NCBI GenBank assembly: GCA_020852705.1
Contig: JADZAP010000039.1
Location: forward strand, 1 to 34,219
Source of the DNA: Ignavibacteria bacterium
Lineage (GTDB): Bacteria > Bacteroidota > Ignavibacteria > Tepidaquicellales > OLB5
Direction: 5' to 3'
Length of the DNA stretch: 34,219 nt
The stretch's first letter is position 1; each line of letters begins with the position of its first letter. The translations under genes were made by a program, and so were the position numbers. Of the stretch, positions 15,332-24,382 are shown piece after piece. The notes below the pieces were generated by a model. It had not been told where the DNA came from. It did no database searches and saw only the letters and a program-made list of their open reading frames with translations.

Positions 15332-16769
15332 TACAGTAAAAACAGCTAAAAGCAATAAGAATACAAAGATCCTTGCGACACTTGGTCCCGCTGCCGATAC
15401 TAAAGAAAAAATTATAGAGCTAATTAACGCAGGAATTGACGGCGTTAGACTTAATTTTTCTCACGGCAGCCATGATTATTATGATCAGGTGTTTAAAAAT
15501 ATTAATGATGCATGTGTAGCCACAAGTGAGCCAATTTCAATTTTAATTGACCTGCAAGGTCCTAAAATTCGTGTAGGTGAGCTTCTTATGCCTGAGTATG
15601 AGCTTAATGAACATGACCATATTGAAATTACTATGCATGAAATTGTTGGCACAAATGAAAGATTTTCATGTTCATATAAAGGTTTATCCCGTGATGCAAA
15701 AGTAGGGGATAGCATATTTATTGATGATGGACTTATTAAACTGCTTGTTGTTGCTGTTGAAAATGATTCCATTTTCTGCACAGTGCTTGAAGGCGGAACC
15801 CTGAAACCCAGAAAAGGTATTAATCTTCCGGGAATGGAGCTTAGTCTGCCTTCACTTTCTGAAAAAGATTTTAATGATATTGATTTTGCACTTAACCACA
15901 GAGTTGATTTTATTGCATTATCGTTTGTACGTAAATCAAGCGATATTACTCAGCTTAGGGTTTATCTTAATGAACGCGGTTATGATAAGAATATTATTGC
16001 TAAGATTGAAAAACCTGAGGCAGTTACAAATTTTGATGATATATTAAAAGAATCTGACGGTATAATGATTGCAAGAGGTGACCTTGGTGTAGAACTTCCG
16101 CCTCAATCCGTTCCGGTGATTCAAAAAAGTATAATCCGAAAATGCAACAGGCACGGCAAGCCGGTAATTACAGCAACACAAATGCTGGAATCTATGATAC
16201 ATAACGCAGTTCCAACACGGGCAGAAACAAGTGATGTAGCAAATGCTGTTTGGGATGGGAGCGATGTTGTTATGCTGAGCGGTGAAACATCTGTTGGTGA
16301 GTATGCTGTTGAAACTGTTGAAATGATGCAGAAAATACTTATTGAAACCGAAGCTAATATGAATCTTGTAAAAATTGAAAGAAAAGAAATGCCCCTTACA
16401 CTTGAAGAAACGGTTTTTGATTCCGTTGGGAAAGCTTTGGCGGATATGGCTGTTCAGCTTAACGCAAGTGCTGTTGTTTCTTTTACACGAAGAGGAAGGA
16501 TGGCTAAAGCAATGAGCAAGTTTCGTCCTTCAACTAAAATAATTGCCATGAGCGATAGCTTTGAAGTAATGAATGTTTTGAGATTAATTTGGGGAATTAT
16601 CCCGATCTATTTTGAAGACCTTCCTGATGAAAAATCAGCAATAAAGGATGCCAGAAAAATACTTCTTGATAAAAATATAGTTAATCCCGGTGATACTATA
16701 ATATTTACATCTGGTGCACCTGTTGATGAAAAAGGTAAAGATATCTGGATTAGATTTGCAAAAGCTTAA
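15309..16769 (+). CDS. pyk: Pyruvate kinase
   Basis: 486 residues, the normal length. All hallmark segments are there: KILATLGPA, VRLNFSHGSH, LIDLQGPKIRVG, FIALSFVRKSSDI, AKIEKPEAV (with the catalytic Lys), IMIARGDLGVELP, PVITATQMLESMI and TRAETSDVANAVWDGSDVVM followed by LSGETSVGEY. A regular C-terminal allosteric domain follows, without the PEP-utilising extension found in some Gram-positive enzymes. It catalyses PEP + ADP to pyruvate + ATP, the last glycolytic step. The only plausible start is the TTG at 15309, inside the end of the upstream membrane-protein gene. That overlap implies translational coupling. Confidence 0.96.
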   Translation: MPEPLKINTVKTAKSNKNTKILATLGPAADTKEKIIELINAGIDGVRLNFSHGSHDYYDQVFKNINDACVATSEPISILIDLQGPKIRVGELLMPEYELNEHDHIEITMHEIVGTNERFSCSYKGLSRDAKVGDSIFIDDGLIKLLVVAVENDSIFCTVLEGGTLKPRKGINLPGMELSLPSLSEKDFNDIDFALNHRVDFIALSFVRKSSDITQLRVYLNERGYDKNIIAKIEKPEAVTNFDDILKESDGIMIARGDLGVELPPQSVPVIQKSIIRKCNRHGKPVITATQMLESMIHNAVPTRAETSDVANAVWDGSDVVMLSGETSVGEYAVETVEMMQKILIETEANMNLVKIERKEMPLTLEETVFDSVGKALADMAVQLNASAVVSFTRRGRMAKAMSKFRPSTKIIAMSDSFEVMNVLRLIWGIIPIYFEDLPDEKSAIKDARKILLDKNIVNPGDTIIFTSGAPVDEKGKDIWIRFAKA

Positions 16770-16838
16770 ATTAATTCAAATTTAATATCATACTGTTTTA
16801 GGGTTTAATTATTCATCTGGTATTAATAAATTTGCCCT

Positions 16839-18575
16839 GTGAGGCAGATAACATTAATATCCATCGTTTTATTTTGTTCAGGTTTTATCCTGGCTGATTC
16901 ATCTATAGATAACAACACAGTTTCCTTTACTCAGTTTATTAACGAAATGGCAAAGTGTACAAAGTACACAACCTTTGAAAATGTTAAGATTCGGTATAAA
17001 CTGCCTGATGATAAAGAAGGGATGGATAAGCGATTTAACGGAGGAGAAGGTGAACTTTTCATTAATCAGAATATCAGGCTTGTTAACTGTGATTTTGATG
17101 TTGACTATTGGCTTGTGCTTCGCAATGTAACATTTAATGATTATTTTGCTTTTACAAATTGCTCTCCGTTAAAAATTATATTTAAAGAATGTACTTTTAA
17201 AAAAACACTGCGTGTTTTTAACAGCAATGTTGAATTTATTGATATTGACAGCTGTAAACTTGAGCATGGTTTCAAGTTCTTTAGAAATGATGTGAAAGAC
17301 AGATTAAAGATAAGCAATTCTTATTTTTCTCTTAATCAAAACCTCTTTGGTGATACCGATGCCCTTGATATGGAACCCCGCCTTTTCAGGTTTGCAAATA
17401 AACAGAATGCTTTTGATCTTAATATTTCTGACTGCATTTTTGATCTCCCTGATAATTTAAAAAACAACCCGCAGTTTTTTGTTATTCTTACTCAATCTGA
17501 TTTTAAAAATTTAACACTTTCAGCAAATGTATTTAATTGTACTGTTGATCTTTCTGAATCAACAGTTGAAAATGCTTTTGTTACTAACCAGTGTAAATAT
17601 AACGGAAGCATAGTTTTAGATGCGTTCAATATTAATCCAATTAACACTCGTGTTCAATGGTCAACTGTTGCATTTGAAAAAATATCAATATTTGATAATA
17701 AACTTAAAAAAACATTTAACGGTAAAAATATTGATAGCATTGCCGATAATGTTCTTTTTGCAAACCTTATAAGCTGTTATGCAAATTTTTACAATGCTTT
17801 TAAATCACAGGGCAATCGGATTTCTGCAAACGCCTGTTATGTGGAATGGAAAGATATAGAAACTGCTTTTCTTAAAGATGAGTATTCAAGCGGAAGAGAT
17901 AAAAGTGTATTCTTTAATTACCTTATGAATGTTTTTCTTAAAACATTTTGTGATTACGGTACTAACCCGCTTAAAGCAATACAAATTGCTTTCTATGTTC
18001 TCCTGTTCTTTGCCGGAATTTATTTCTTCTTTCCGTATTCAATATTATCTTTCCACAAGCGTTCTATGTTTGATCAGTTAAAAATATACGGAAGATATCT
18101 TTCTTCACCAAAAAGTCTGCTGGAAATTGAAGATTCAATTATTGCTAAAGAAAATAAAACTCCCACATTTTCTGATTATATGAAGTTTGTTACTGATTCA
18201 AAAGGAAAAGTACCATGGTATTTCAATATTTTTGGCAAACCATTATATTTTCTTGAACTCATAAGAAACAAACCTGCTAAGTTATTTTATAAGTTAATAG
18301 ATATATTTCCTGATGAATGGGAAGCTATGAACCGCACCAAACGCATTATTGCAACTATAATGTATGGAGTTATATTTATCCTGACCGTTTTATGGTTCTT
18401 GCTTATTCATATTCTGGATTCCGTTGCATTAAGTCTAAATGTTTTTTCAACCCTTGGTTTTGGGCAAATCCCCATAAAAGGTATTCCCAGATATTTAACT
18501 ATTCTAGAAGGGTTCATTGGCTGGTTTTTACTTAGTATATTCAGTGTATCACTTATTAGTCAGGTAATACAATAA
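16839..18575 (+). CDS. Exported beta-helix-like domain fused to a two-helix ion-channel pore
   Basis: 578 residues from a GTG start. A signal peptide (1-19) is followed by a periplasmic domain of about 350 residues made of irregular short strands with repeated N-C-x-F-like steps (LVNCDFDVDYWLVLRNVTFN, FKECTF, ISDCIFDL), like a degenerate pentapeptide/right-handed helix. Then come a membrane helix at 380-402, a cytoplasmic segment, and a C-terminal unit TM(504-526)-pore-TM(554-577). The pore loop VFSTLGFGQIP sits where K+ channels have T-V-G-Y-G-D, and it is followed by LTILEGFIGWFLLSIF, as in the Ion_trans_2 family. Pentapeptide proteins fused to such pores are known; the filter variant GFGQ is unusual. 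Transport function and ion are not proven. It follows pyk by 69 nt. Confidence 0.75.
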   Translation: MRQITLISIVLFCSGFILADSSIDNNTVSFTQFINEMAKCTKYTTFENVKIRYKLPDDKEGMDKRFNGGEGELFINQNIRLVNCDFDVDYWLVLRNVTFNDYFAFTNCSPLKIIFKECTFKKTLRVFNSNVEFIDIDSCKLEHGFKFFRNDVKDRLKISNSYFSLNQNLFGDTDALDMEPRLFRFANKQNAFDLNISDCIFDLPDNLKNNPQFFVILTQSDFKNLTLSANVFNCTVDLSESTVENAFVTNQCKYNGSIVLDAFNINPINTRVQWSTVAFEKISIFDNKLKKTFNGKNIDSIADNVLFANLISCYANFYNAFKSQGNRISANACYVEWKDIETAFLKDEYSSGRDKSVFFNYLMNVFLKTFCDYGTNPLKAIQIAFYVLLFFAGIYFFFPYSILSFHKRSMFDQLKIYGRYLSSPKSLLEIEDSIIAKENKTPTFSDYMKFVTDSKGKVPWYFNIFGKPLYFLELIRNKPAKLFYKLIDIFPDEWEAMNRTKRIIATIMYGVIFILTVLWFLLIHILDSVALSLNVFSTLGFGQIPIKGIPRYLTILEGFIGWFLLSIFSVSLISQVIQ

Positions 18576-18803
18576 ATAATTTTTAATTAATATTTTGAAT
18601 TGAGTAATTAGTAATGTGCAAGGCATTAAATTTATTAAAATGTAAATTGGCTTTAGCATAGAAATATGAAAAATGTTAAACATTTCACTTGAAAAAGCCG
18701 AAATTTAATCATACATTTATTTAAACAAATTCCATTGAAATTAAGTTGATATATGAATAATTTTACCGATTAAAGTATTAAAAACAATTAAATTCAGGTA
18801 AAA

Positions 18804-20651
18804 TTGGCAAAAACAGCAGGTTCAGTTATATTAATCATATTACTTTCAACCTTAAGCTTTGCTCAGCAATACGTTACAGTATCTGCATCTCCGCAAAAAA
18901 AGGATTTCTTCCCAAGTGAAAATATCCGTATAAATGTTAAAGCTGATATCCAAAGCGGATATCATATTAATGCAAATCAGGTTAGCGATCCAGATCTTAT
19001 TCCCACTACAATAGATATTGATGCAGGCAGTCTTAAAGTAGGCAAGATTTCATGGCCCGGCTCGCATAAATTCAAATTCAGTTTTTCTGAAACAGAACTT
19101 GATGTTTATGAGGGATCAATAAATATTGGAGTAAACCTTAAAGCCCCTAAAGATATAAAACCCGGAAAGTATGATATAACAGGAAATCTCAATTATCAGG
19201 CTTGCAATGATAGAGCCTGCTTCTCTCCTAAAGATGCTCCTTTTAATGTTACAGTAGTTATTAAAGAAGATACTGCAAAAGCTGATACTACTAAAACAGA
19301 AATCCCAAAAGATACCACAAAAAAAACCGATACTGTTGATAACTCTCAGAAAAAAGATACAACAACTAAAACTCAGCTTACTGAAAATAAAAGGGATTCT
19401 TCCCAAACAATTACTTCAGTTGAAAATAAAAATCAGATTTCCCAGTATATTGAAAAAAACGGAATGTTTGTTGCTTTGCTTATAATTTTTGTGCTCGGAA
19501 TTGGTTTAAATCTTACACCATGCGTTTATCCCTTAATTCCCATTACTATTAGTTATTTTGGTGCACAGGTTTCAAACAGCAAGGGCGGAAAAATTTTAAT
19601 GGCATTGTTCTATGTGCTTGGTATGTCTGTAACTTATTCTGTACTTGGAGTTGTTGCCGCACTCACTGGCGGTGTTTTTGGAAGTCTTCTGCAGTCACCA
19701 ATTGTTGTTGGAATACTTGTTTTAATATTTATAGCATTGGCACTTAGTATGTTTGGCGTTTATGAAATTAAAATACCGCAGTCACTTGCAAATTTCAGCG
19801 GTAAAAACAGGCAGGGATACTTTGGCACTTTTTTAATGGGACTTACCGTTGGTTTTATTGCTGCTCCCTGTATTGGTCCATTAGTGTTAAGTCTGCTTGT
19901 TTATGTTGGGCAAATCGGAAGCCCGTTCCTTGGTTTTATTATGTTCTTTGTGCTTTCACTTGGATTGGGACTGCCTTATATCTTTCTTGCATTATTTTCT
20001 AGCTCAATTACCAAACTTCCCCGCTCTGGTGAATGGATGGAAGGTGTTAAGATAATTTTCGGGTTAATGATGCTTGGACTTGCATTATATACTGCTCAAC
20101 CGCTAATGTCGCCAAAACTTTATGAAATTATTTTTCCGCTCTTCCTTATCTTAGCCGGTATTTATTTAATTTTAATTGACCGTAAAGCTATCACATCAAC
20201 AACATACACACGAATAAAATACATAATTGCAATTGCAGCAATTATTTGGGGTGCTATGAACCTACATTTTGGCGAAGAGCAGGTTTCCGGCTCAGGTAAA
20301 TATGAGTGGCAAATGCTTCTTACTCAGGCACAAATTGATCTATCTGTTGGCAAATCAACTGATAAACCCACTATTATTGATTTTTACGCTGATTGGTGTG
20401 CCCAATGCAAAGAACTTGATAAATATACGTACATTAATCCCAAGGTAATTGAACTTTCAAAAAAATTCAATAATATCAAGGTTGATCTTACCAAAGGTGA
20501 TAAAGATATTGAAGGTAAATTCAAAATTCAGGGGCTCCCTGTTGTTGCATTTTTGGATAAAAACGGGAAAGAAATGGAAGATTTAAGAATTACGGGATTT
20601 TTAAAGCCCGATGAGTTTGTTAAAGTAATGGATAAAGCATTAAATCGTTAA
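18804..20651 (+). CDS. dsbD: Thiol:disulfide interchange protein DsbD
   Basis: 615 residues from a TTG start, with AGG eight bases upstream. The three-part DsbD plan is visible. A signal peptide precedes an N-terminal Ig-like alpha domain with Cys134 and Cys139 (YQACNDRACFSP). A linker rich in Lys, Thr and Asp (about 155-210) follows. The eight-helix central domain has Cys240 (LTPCVYPLIPIT) and Cys356 (AAPCIGPL). The C-terminal thioredoxin domain has the WCAQC motif (Cys532 and Cys535). The protein passes electrons from cytoplasmic thioredoxin through the membrane to periplasmic oxidoreductases. All six catalytic cysteines are present. It heads a tight four-gene operon. Confidence 0.95.
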   Translation: MAKTAGSVILIILLSTLSFAQQYVTVSASPQKKDFFPSENIRINVKADIQSGYHINANQVSDPDLIPTTIDIDAGSLKVGKISWPGSHKFKFSFSETELDVYEGSINIGVNLKAPKDIKPGKYDITGNLNYQACNDRACFSPKDAPFNVTVVIKEDTAKADTTKTEIPKDTTKKTDTVDNSQKKDTTTKTQLTENKRDSSQTITSVENKNQISQYIEKNGMFVALLIIFVLGIGLNLTPCVYPLIPITISYFGAQVSNSKGGKILMALFYVLGMSVTYSVLGVVAALTGGVFGSLLQSPIVVGILVLIFIALALSMFGVYEIKIPQSLANFSGKNRQGYFGTFLMGLTVGFIAAPCIGPLVLSLLVYVGQIGSPFLGFIMFFVLSLGLGLPYIFLALFSSSITKLPRSGEWMEGVKIIFGLMMLGLALYTAQPLMSPKLYEIIFPLFLILAGIYLILIDRKAITSTTYTRIKYIIAIAAIIWGAMNLHFGEEQVSGSGKYEWQMLLTQAQIDLSVGKSTDKPTIIDFYADWCAQCKELDKYTYINPKVIELSKKFNNIKVDLTKGDKDIEGKFKIQGLPVVAFLDKNGKEMEDLRITGFLKPDEFVKVMDKALNR

Positions 20652-20676
20652 TCTTAAAAAAGAAAAATTATATTAT

Positions 20677-21483
20677 ATGAAATATTTTAAATTTATCATT
20701 CTCCTTTTACTTCCGTATATTGCATTTTCACAAAATGATTTTAAACCTGTATTAAAACTTAACTCGGGCAATAATACTGTTGATATTTTAAATATCCAGA
20801 ATACAATACCTGTTAAAAGCAATAATTACATCGGATTGTTGGATTCTTTAAAAGATACAAAACCTTCATCAAATGTTAAGCATTCAAAAAAATCACCCGG
20901 TTTAGCTTTTATATACGGATTGTTTGTGCCCGGTATGGGTCATTTATACGCTAACAGATTCAATAGCGGTAAATATTTCCTAATTTCAGAAGCTGCACTG
21001 TGGCTTTCTTATGCTGCATTTACAATTTACGGAAACTGGCTGCTTAATGATGCATATAGTTATGCCGAAACTCATGCAGGTATTACTAACTCCGGAAAAG
21101 ATAAAGATGATAAATTTTATGTTGATATTGGCAACTACAATAATATTGATGAATATAACAATGAAATGTTAAGATTTGGCGAGTATGATAAACTGTACCT
21201 TCCTGAAAATGGTTATTATTTTTGGTGGAACTCACCCGAAGAACGCAGGCAGTATAGGGGAGATAAACTTGCTGGTGACCGTACTTTAAATGACAGATTG
21301 TTTGTTATAGGTGCAGTACTCATAAACCACGTTGTTAGCGCTATTAGCGCTGTTATAGCTGCTAACAGCTATAACAATGAAATTTCAAGTAAGTCATCCG
21401 GAGGTTTTAGAATAAATGCCGGTGTTATTAAAAATTATAACAGAATTGACGGTATTAAGCTGAATATAGCAAAGAATTTTTAA
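20677..21483 (+). CDS. DUF5683-like membrane-associated protein, paralogue 1
   Basis: 268 residues. After a signal peptide (FIILLLLPYIAFSQ) comes a polar stretch and then the family core KKSPGLAFIYGLFVPGMGHLYANR, a Gly/Pro-rich hairpin with two membrane-like segments (LISEAALWLSYAAFTIYGNW and LFVIGAVLINHVVSAISAVIAA). This matches proteins of the DUF5683/'TM2-like' group common in Bacteroidota. The role is unknown. The same core and the NH-x2-SA closing segment recur in the 322-residue protein at 22297, so the two are paralogues placed on each side of truA. It begins 25 nt after dsbD. Confidence 0.7.
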   Translation: MKYFKFIILLLLPYIAFSQNDFKPVLKLNSGNNTVDILNIQNTIPVKSNNYIGLLDSLKDTKPSSNVKHSKKSPGLAFIYGLFVPGMGHLYANRFNSGKYFLISEAALWLSYAAFTIYGNWLLNDAYSYAETHAGITNSGKDKDDKFYVDIGNYNNIDEYNNEMLRFGEYDKLYLPENGYYFWWNSPEERRQYRGDKLAGDRTLNDRLFVIGAVLINHVVSAISAVIAANSYNNEISSKSSGGFRINAGVIKNYNRIDGIKLNIAKNF

Positions 21484-21485
21484 CT

Positions 21486-22292
21486 TTGATTTATACAAAA
21501 TCAATTAATCCTGATTCTTTAAGCCCTAAAAGTTTAAGACCTGATGAACTGATTAATTTAAAATTAATAATTGAGTATGATGGTGCTGCTTATTTTGGCT
21601 GGCAGCGACAAAAAGATAAACCAAGTATTCAGCAAAAAATTGAAAAAGCTTTATCCGTTCTTTTTAAAGATGAAACAATAACAATTATTGGTGCAGGCAG
21701 AACTGATGCAGGAGTTCATGCTTTTAAACAATGTGCAAATTTTAAGTGCTCTAAATTAAAATATTTATCAAATGGAAATTTTAAACTGAAACATTCCTTA
21801 AATGCACTACTGCCCGATGATATTGTTATTAAAAAAATATCAAAAGTGCCGGTTGATTTTCATGCAAGATATTCAGCAAAAAAAAGAGAGTATGTTTATC
21901 TCTTTAGTAATAAAATAATTGCTTTGAATCGTGAAAAGATCTTTTATATCCGGCAAAAACCTGATCTTTTACTTGCAAAAAAATTTTGCAGCAAAATTAT
22001 AGGATATCATTCATTCAGGTCATTATGTAAAAATAAGCAAGATAAACACGGTTTTATGTGCAGTGTTTTTTCAGCAGGTATTGTTAAAAAAAAGAACGGA
22101 ATATTTGAATTTAAAATTACTGCAAACAGGTTTTTGCACTCAATGGTTCGAGGTGTTGTAGGGGCTATGCTTAAAGTTTCAACAGGCGGGTTATCAATTG
22201 AAGAATTTAATAAAAAATTTATAAAAGGAGATGAGATAAAAATTCAGTATGTACCTTCTAAAGCTTTATTTTTATCTAATGTAATCTATTAA
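21486..22292 (+). CDS. truA: tRNA pseudouridine(38-40) synthase TruA
   Basis: 268 residues. TruA motifs are LKLIIEYDGAAYFGWQRQ, the catalytic AGRTDAGVHAF (Asp74), NALLPDDIVI, DFHARYSAKKREYVY and NRFLHSMVRGVVGAMLKV. The enzyme isomerises uridines 38-40 in the anticodon stem of many tRNAs. The first possible start is a TTG at 21486, two bases after the previous stop codon. That leaves about 25 residues before the usual family start, so a later non-AUG start is possible. It is translationally coupled within the dsbD operon. Confidence 0.94.
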   Translation: MIYTKSINPDSLSPKSLRPDELINLKLIIEYDGAAYFGWQRQKDKPSIQQKIEKALSVLFKDETITIIGAGRTDAGVHAFKQCANFKCSKLKYLSNGNFKLKHSLNALLPDDIVIKKISKVPVDFHARYSAKKREYVYLFSNKIIALNREKIFYIRQKPDLLLAKKFCSKIIGYHSFRSLCKNKQDKHGFMCSVFSAGIVKKKNGIFEFKITANRFLHSMVRGVVGAMLKVSTGGLSIEEFNKKFIKGDEIKIQYVPSKALFLSNVIY

Positions 22293-22296
22293 ACAT

Positions 22297-23265
22297 ATGT
22301 CAATAAAAATTTTTGCAATCCTCACACTTTCTCTGTTAACTGCAGGTATTTTTTCACAATCAGTTTTTAATGAAAACAAATTGCCTTCAGAAGACCTTAA
22401 ACTAAAAGAACATACTCTAAATACTTTTTCGGTTGAAAATAATAAATTTTCAACAAATAAGTTTTTAACGTATCCTTTTCAGCAGAAACTTGATTTAATT
22501 AACTCAATTTCAAGCAGTGAAAATAAATTCCGGGTGGCTGAAGATAACCTTGCACCAAAGAAGAAAAAATCTGTCGGACTTGGAATATTGCTTTCTGCAT
22601 TGCTCCCGGGGGCAGGCGAGTTCTATGGCGAAAACTATTTAAAAGCAGCAATCTTTGTTGGTATTGAAGCATTAGCGTGGGGCACTTACATTTACTTTAA
22701 TAATAAAGGTAACAATCAGGAAGAAAGTTATCAGCAATATGCCGATAAATACTGGGATGTAAGAACTTATGCTGCTTGGCTTAAGAATGAAGGATTCCCT
22801 GAATCAAGCGGTATTAACCCAAGTGAAACTGATTTGAATATACTGCGTGAACAGATTATGGTCTGTGAACGTGCCAATTTTTCACATACCATGCCTGAAT
22901 ACAAATCTCAGCAGTATTACGAACTTATTGGCAAATATCAGAATTTTCAGGCAGGGTGGACTAATCTTGAGCACATTCCAACACGTGACCCCGGTCCGTA
23001 TAATTACCAGACATATAGAGATCCAATATTTTTAAATTATGCTGATGAAAGACAAAAAGCTAATGACTTTTTTGATTATGCAAAAATTGGACCCATAACT
23101 GCTATTGTTAACCATATTTTAAGTGCTGCCGATGCAGCTTGGGTTATTTCGACCTATAACAGTAATATTAAAATAGAAACAGGTTTCAGAATGCAAAACA
23201 GGATTTCACCTTATACTTTTGAAGTAAAACAGATCCCCACACTCATTATTGCTGTGAATTTTTAA
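22297..23265 (+). CDS. DUF5683-like membrane-associated protein, paralogue 2
   Basis: 322 residues with a signal peptide (ILTLSLLTAGIFSQ). The core KKKSVGLGILLSALLPGAGEFYGE, followed by a membrane-like helix (AIFVGIEALAWGTYIYF), matches the product of the gene at 20677. So does the near-C-terminal segment ITAIVNHILSAADAAWVIST, and both end in I-x-V/A-x-NF. The extra length is a charged insert (EESYQQYADKYWDVRTYAAW and on) of unknown function. It lies four bases after truA and is the last gene of the operon, before the terminator at 23287. Confidence 0.7.
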   Translation: MSIKIFAILTLSLLTAGIFSQSVFNENKLPSEDLKLKEHTLNTFSVENNKFSTNKFLTYPFQQKLDLINSISSSENKFRVAEDNLAPKKKKSVGLGILLSALLPGAGEFYGENYLKAAIFVGIEALAWGTYIYFNNKGNNQEESYQQYADKYWDVRTYAAWLKNEGFPESSGINPSETDLNILREQIMVCERANFSHTMPEYKSQQYYELIGKYQNFQAGWTNLEHIPTRDPGPYNYQTYRDPIFLNYADERQKANDFFDYAKIGPITAIVNHILSAADAAWVISTYNSNIKIETGFRMQNRISPYTFEVKQIPTLIIAVNF

Positions 23266-23286
23266 TCTGTTTCATTTATCAAATTA

Positions 23287-23317
23287 AAAGGAAAGGTTTT
23301 GCACCTTTCCTTTTTTT
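23287..23317 (+). terminator. Strong terminator between convergent operons
   Basis: AAAGGAAAGGT (23287-23297), loop TTTGC, ACCTTTCCTTT (23303-23313), then TTTT. It ends the dsbD-truA operon. On the minus strand the hairpin is followed by TTTTAATTT, so it can also stop transcripts from ispE. Confidence 0.9.
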
Positions 23318-23368
23318 GTTATAAACAGTTACTCTCCAATACTCCCGTTTTGATAAACTTGTTTTAAA

Positions 23369-24244
23369 TCAAATTATAAATACCTTATATTTAGCTCTTT
23401 TAAAATATGCAGAAGCATTTTTAATCATATCTTTTTTAAACACACCATATACAGTTGAACCGCTGCCACTCATTAAAGCAAATTCTGCCCCTAAGCAAAA
23501 CATTTCAAATTTAAGTTTTTCAATTAAAGGGTATTTTTTAAAAATTACTCTTTCAAAATCGTTTATCATTAAGTTTGTATTTTGCGGATTGTAAAATTTT
23601 ATTCCCTTAAGTAAAGGTTTCTTTTGAGTTTTTAGATTAAGTAATTTAAATGCATAGGATGTTGAGATATGAATCCCAGGATTTACTATAAGTATTTTTT
23701 TATTGATCTTAAATCTTGGCAGGGGAGTGAGTTTTTCTCCTCTGCCTCTTCCGTAAGCAGCTTTGTTCAGCAGGAAAACCGGAACATCACTTCCCAATGA
23801 AAGTGCAATTTTTTTTAGCTTTTCAGTAATATTGTTTAAACCAATTTGACTTTTAAAATGCTTTGCAAGTATTTTTAAAACTGCAGCAGCATTACTGCTG
23901 CCGCCTGCAAGACCCGCACCCATTGGAATATTTTTATTAATTTTAATTATAATTTCAATTGAGTTATTTATGTCAAATTCTTTTAAAAATCTCAATACTG
24001 CTTTATAGCATATATTATTTTTACCATAAATATTTTTATTTTTGCCTGCAATAATTTTTATGATTGATTTCTTAAATTCGGGATTCTCTTTAATAGTAAA
24101 CTCAATTTTATCGTATATTTTAACAGGGTAAAATATTGTTTCTATGTTATGGTAGCCGTCTTTTCTTTTTGAAAGAACGCGTAAACCTAAATTAATCTTA
24201 GCAGGTGAGTTAAATGTGTATTCCTTAATTTTTTTCTTCAGCAT
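23369..24244 (-). CDS. ispE: 4-diphosphocytidyl-2-C-methyl-D-erythritol kinase
   Basis: 291 residues of a GHMP kinase. It starts with PAKINLGLRVLSKRKDGYHN (catalytic Lys16), has the ATP loop IPMGAGLAGGSSNAAAVLK, then LSLGSDVPVFL (Asp153) and MSGSGSTVYGVF near the end. It phosphorylates CDP-methylerythritol in the non-mevalonate isoprenoid route. All signature residues are present. The protein is very lysine-rich (many KK and KN runs), in line with its AT-rich coding. It is convergent with the dsbD operon and divergent from the endonuclease gene at 24383. Confidence 0.95.
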   Translation of the reverse strand: MLKKKIKEYTFNSPAKINLGLRVLSKRKDGYHNIETIFYPVKIYDKIEFTIKENPEFKKSIIKIIAGKNKNIYGKNNICYKAVLRFLKEFDINNSIEIIIKINKNIPMGAGLAGGSSNAAAVLKILAKHFKSQIGLNNITEKLKKIALSLGSDVPVFLLNKAAYGRGRGEKLTPLPRFKINKKILIVNPGIHISTSYAFKLLNLKTQKKPLLKGIKFYNPQNTNLMINDFERVIFKKYPLIEKLKFEMFCLGAEFALMSGSGSTVYGVFKKDMIKNASAYFKRAKYKVFII

Positions 24245-24382
24245 TTCAAAATATTTATGTAAAAATTGTAAATTATTGTACTCAATTCAATATAAATCAA
24301 AATGCAGATAAAAATATTAAAGAATTATATCTCTAAATTATCAAATTGAATATTGCCCAATTTTAAGGTATTTTAGCACCCT

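Noticed and set aside
16827-16834. TAAATTTG as promoter of the channel gene
   Set aside because: The transcript would start at or after the GTG codon and there is no TTG at the right distance.
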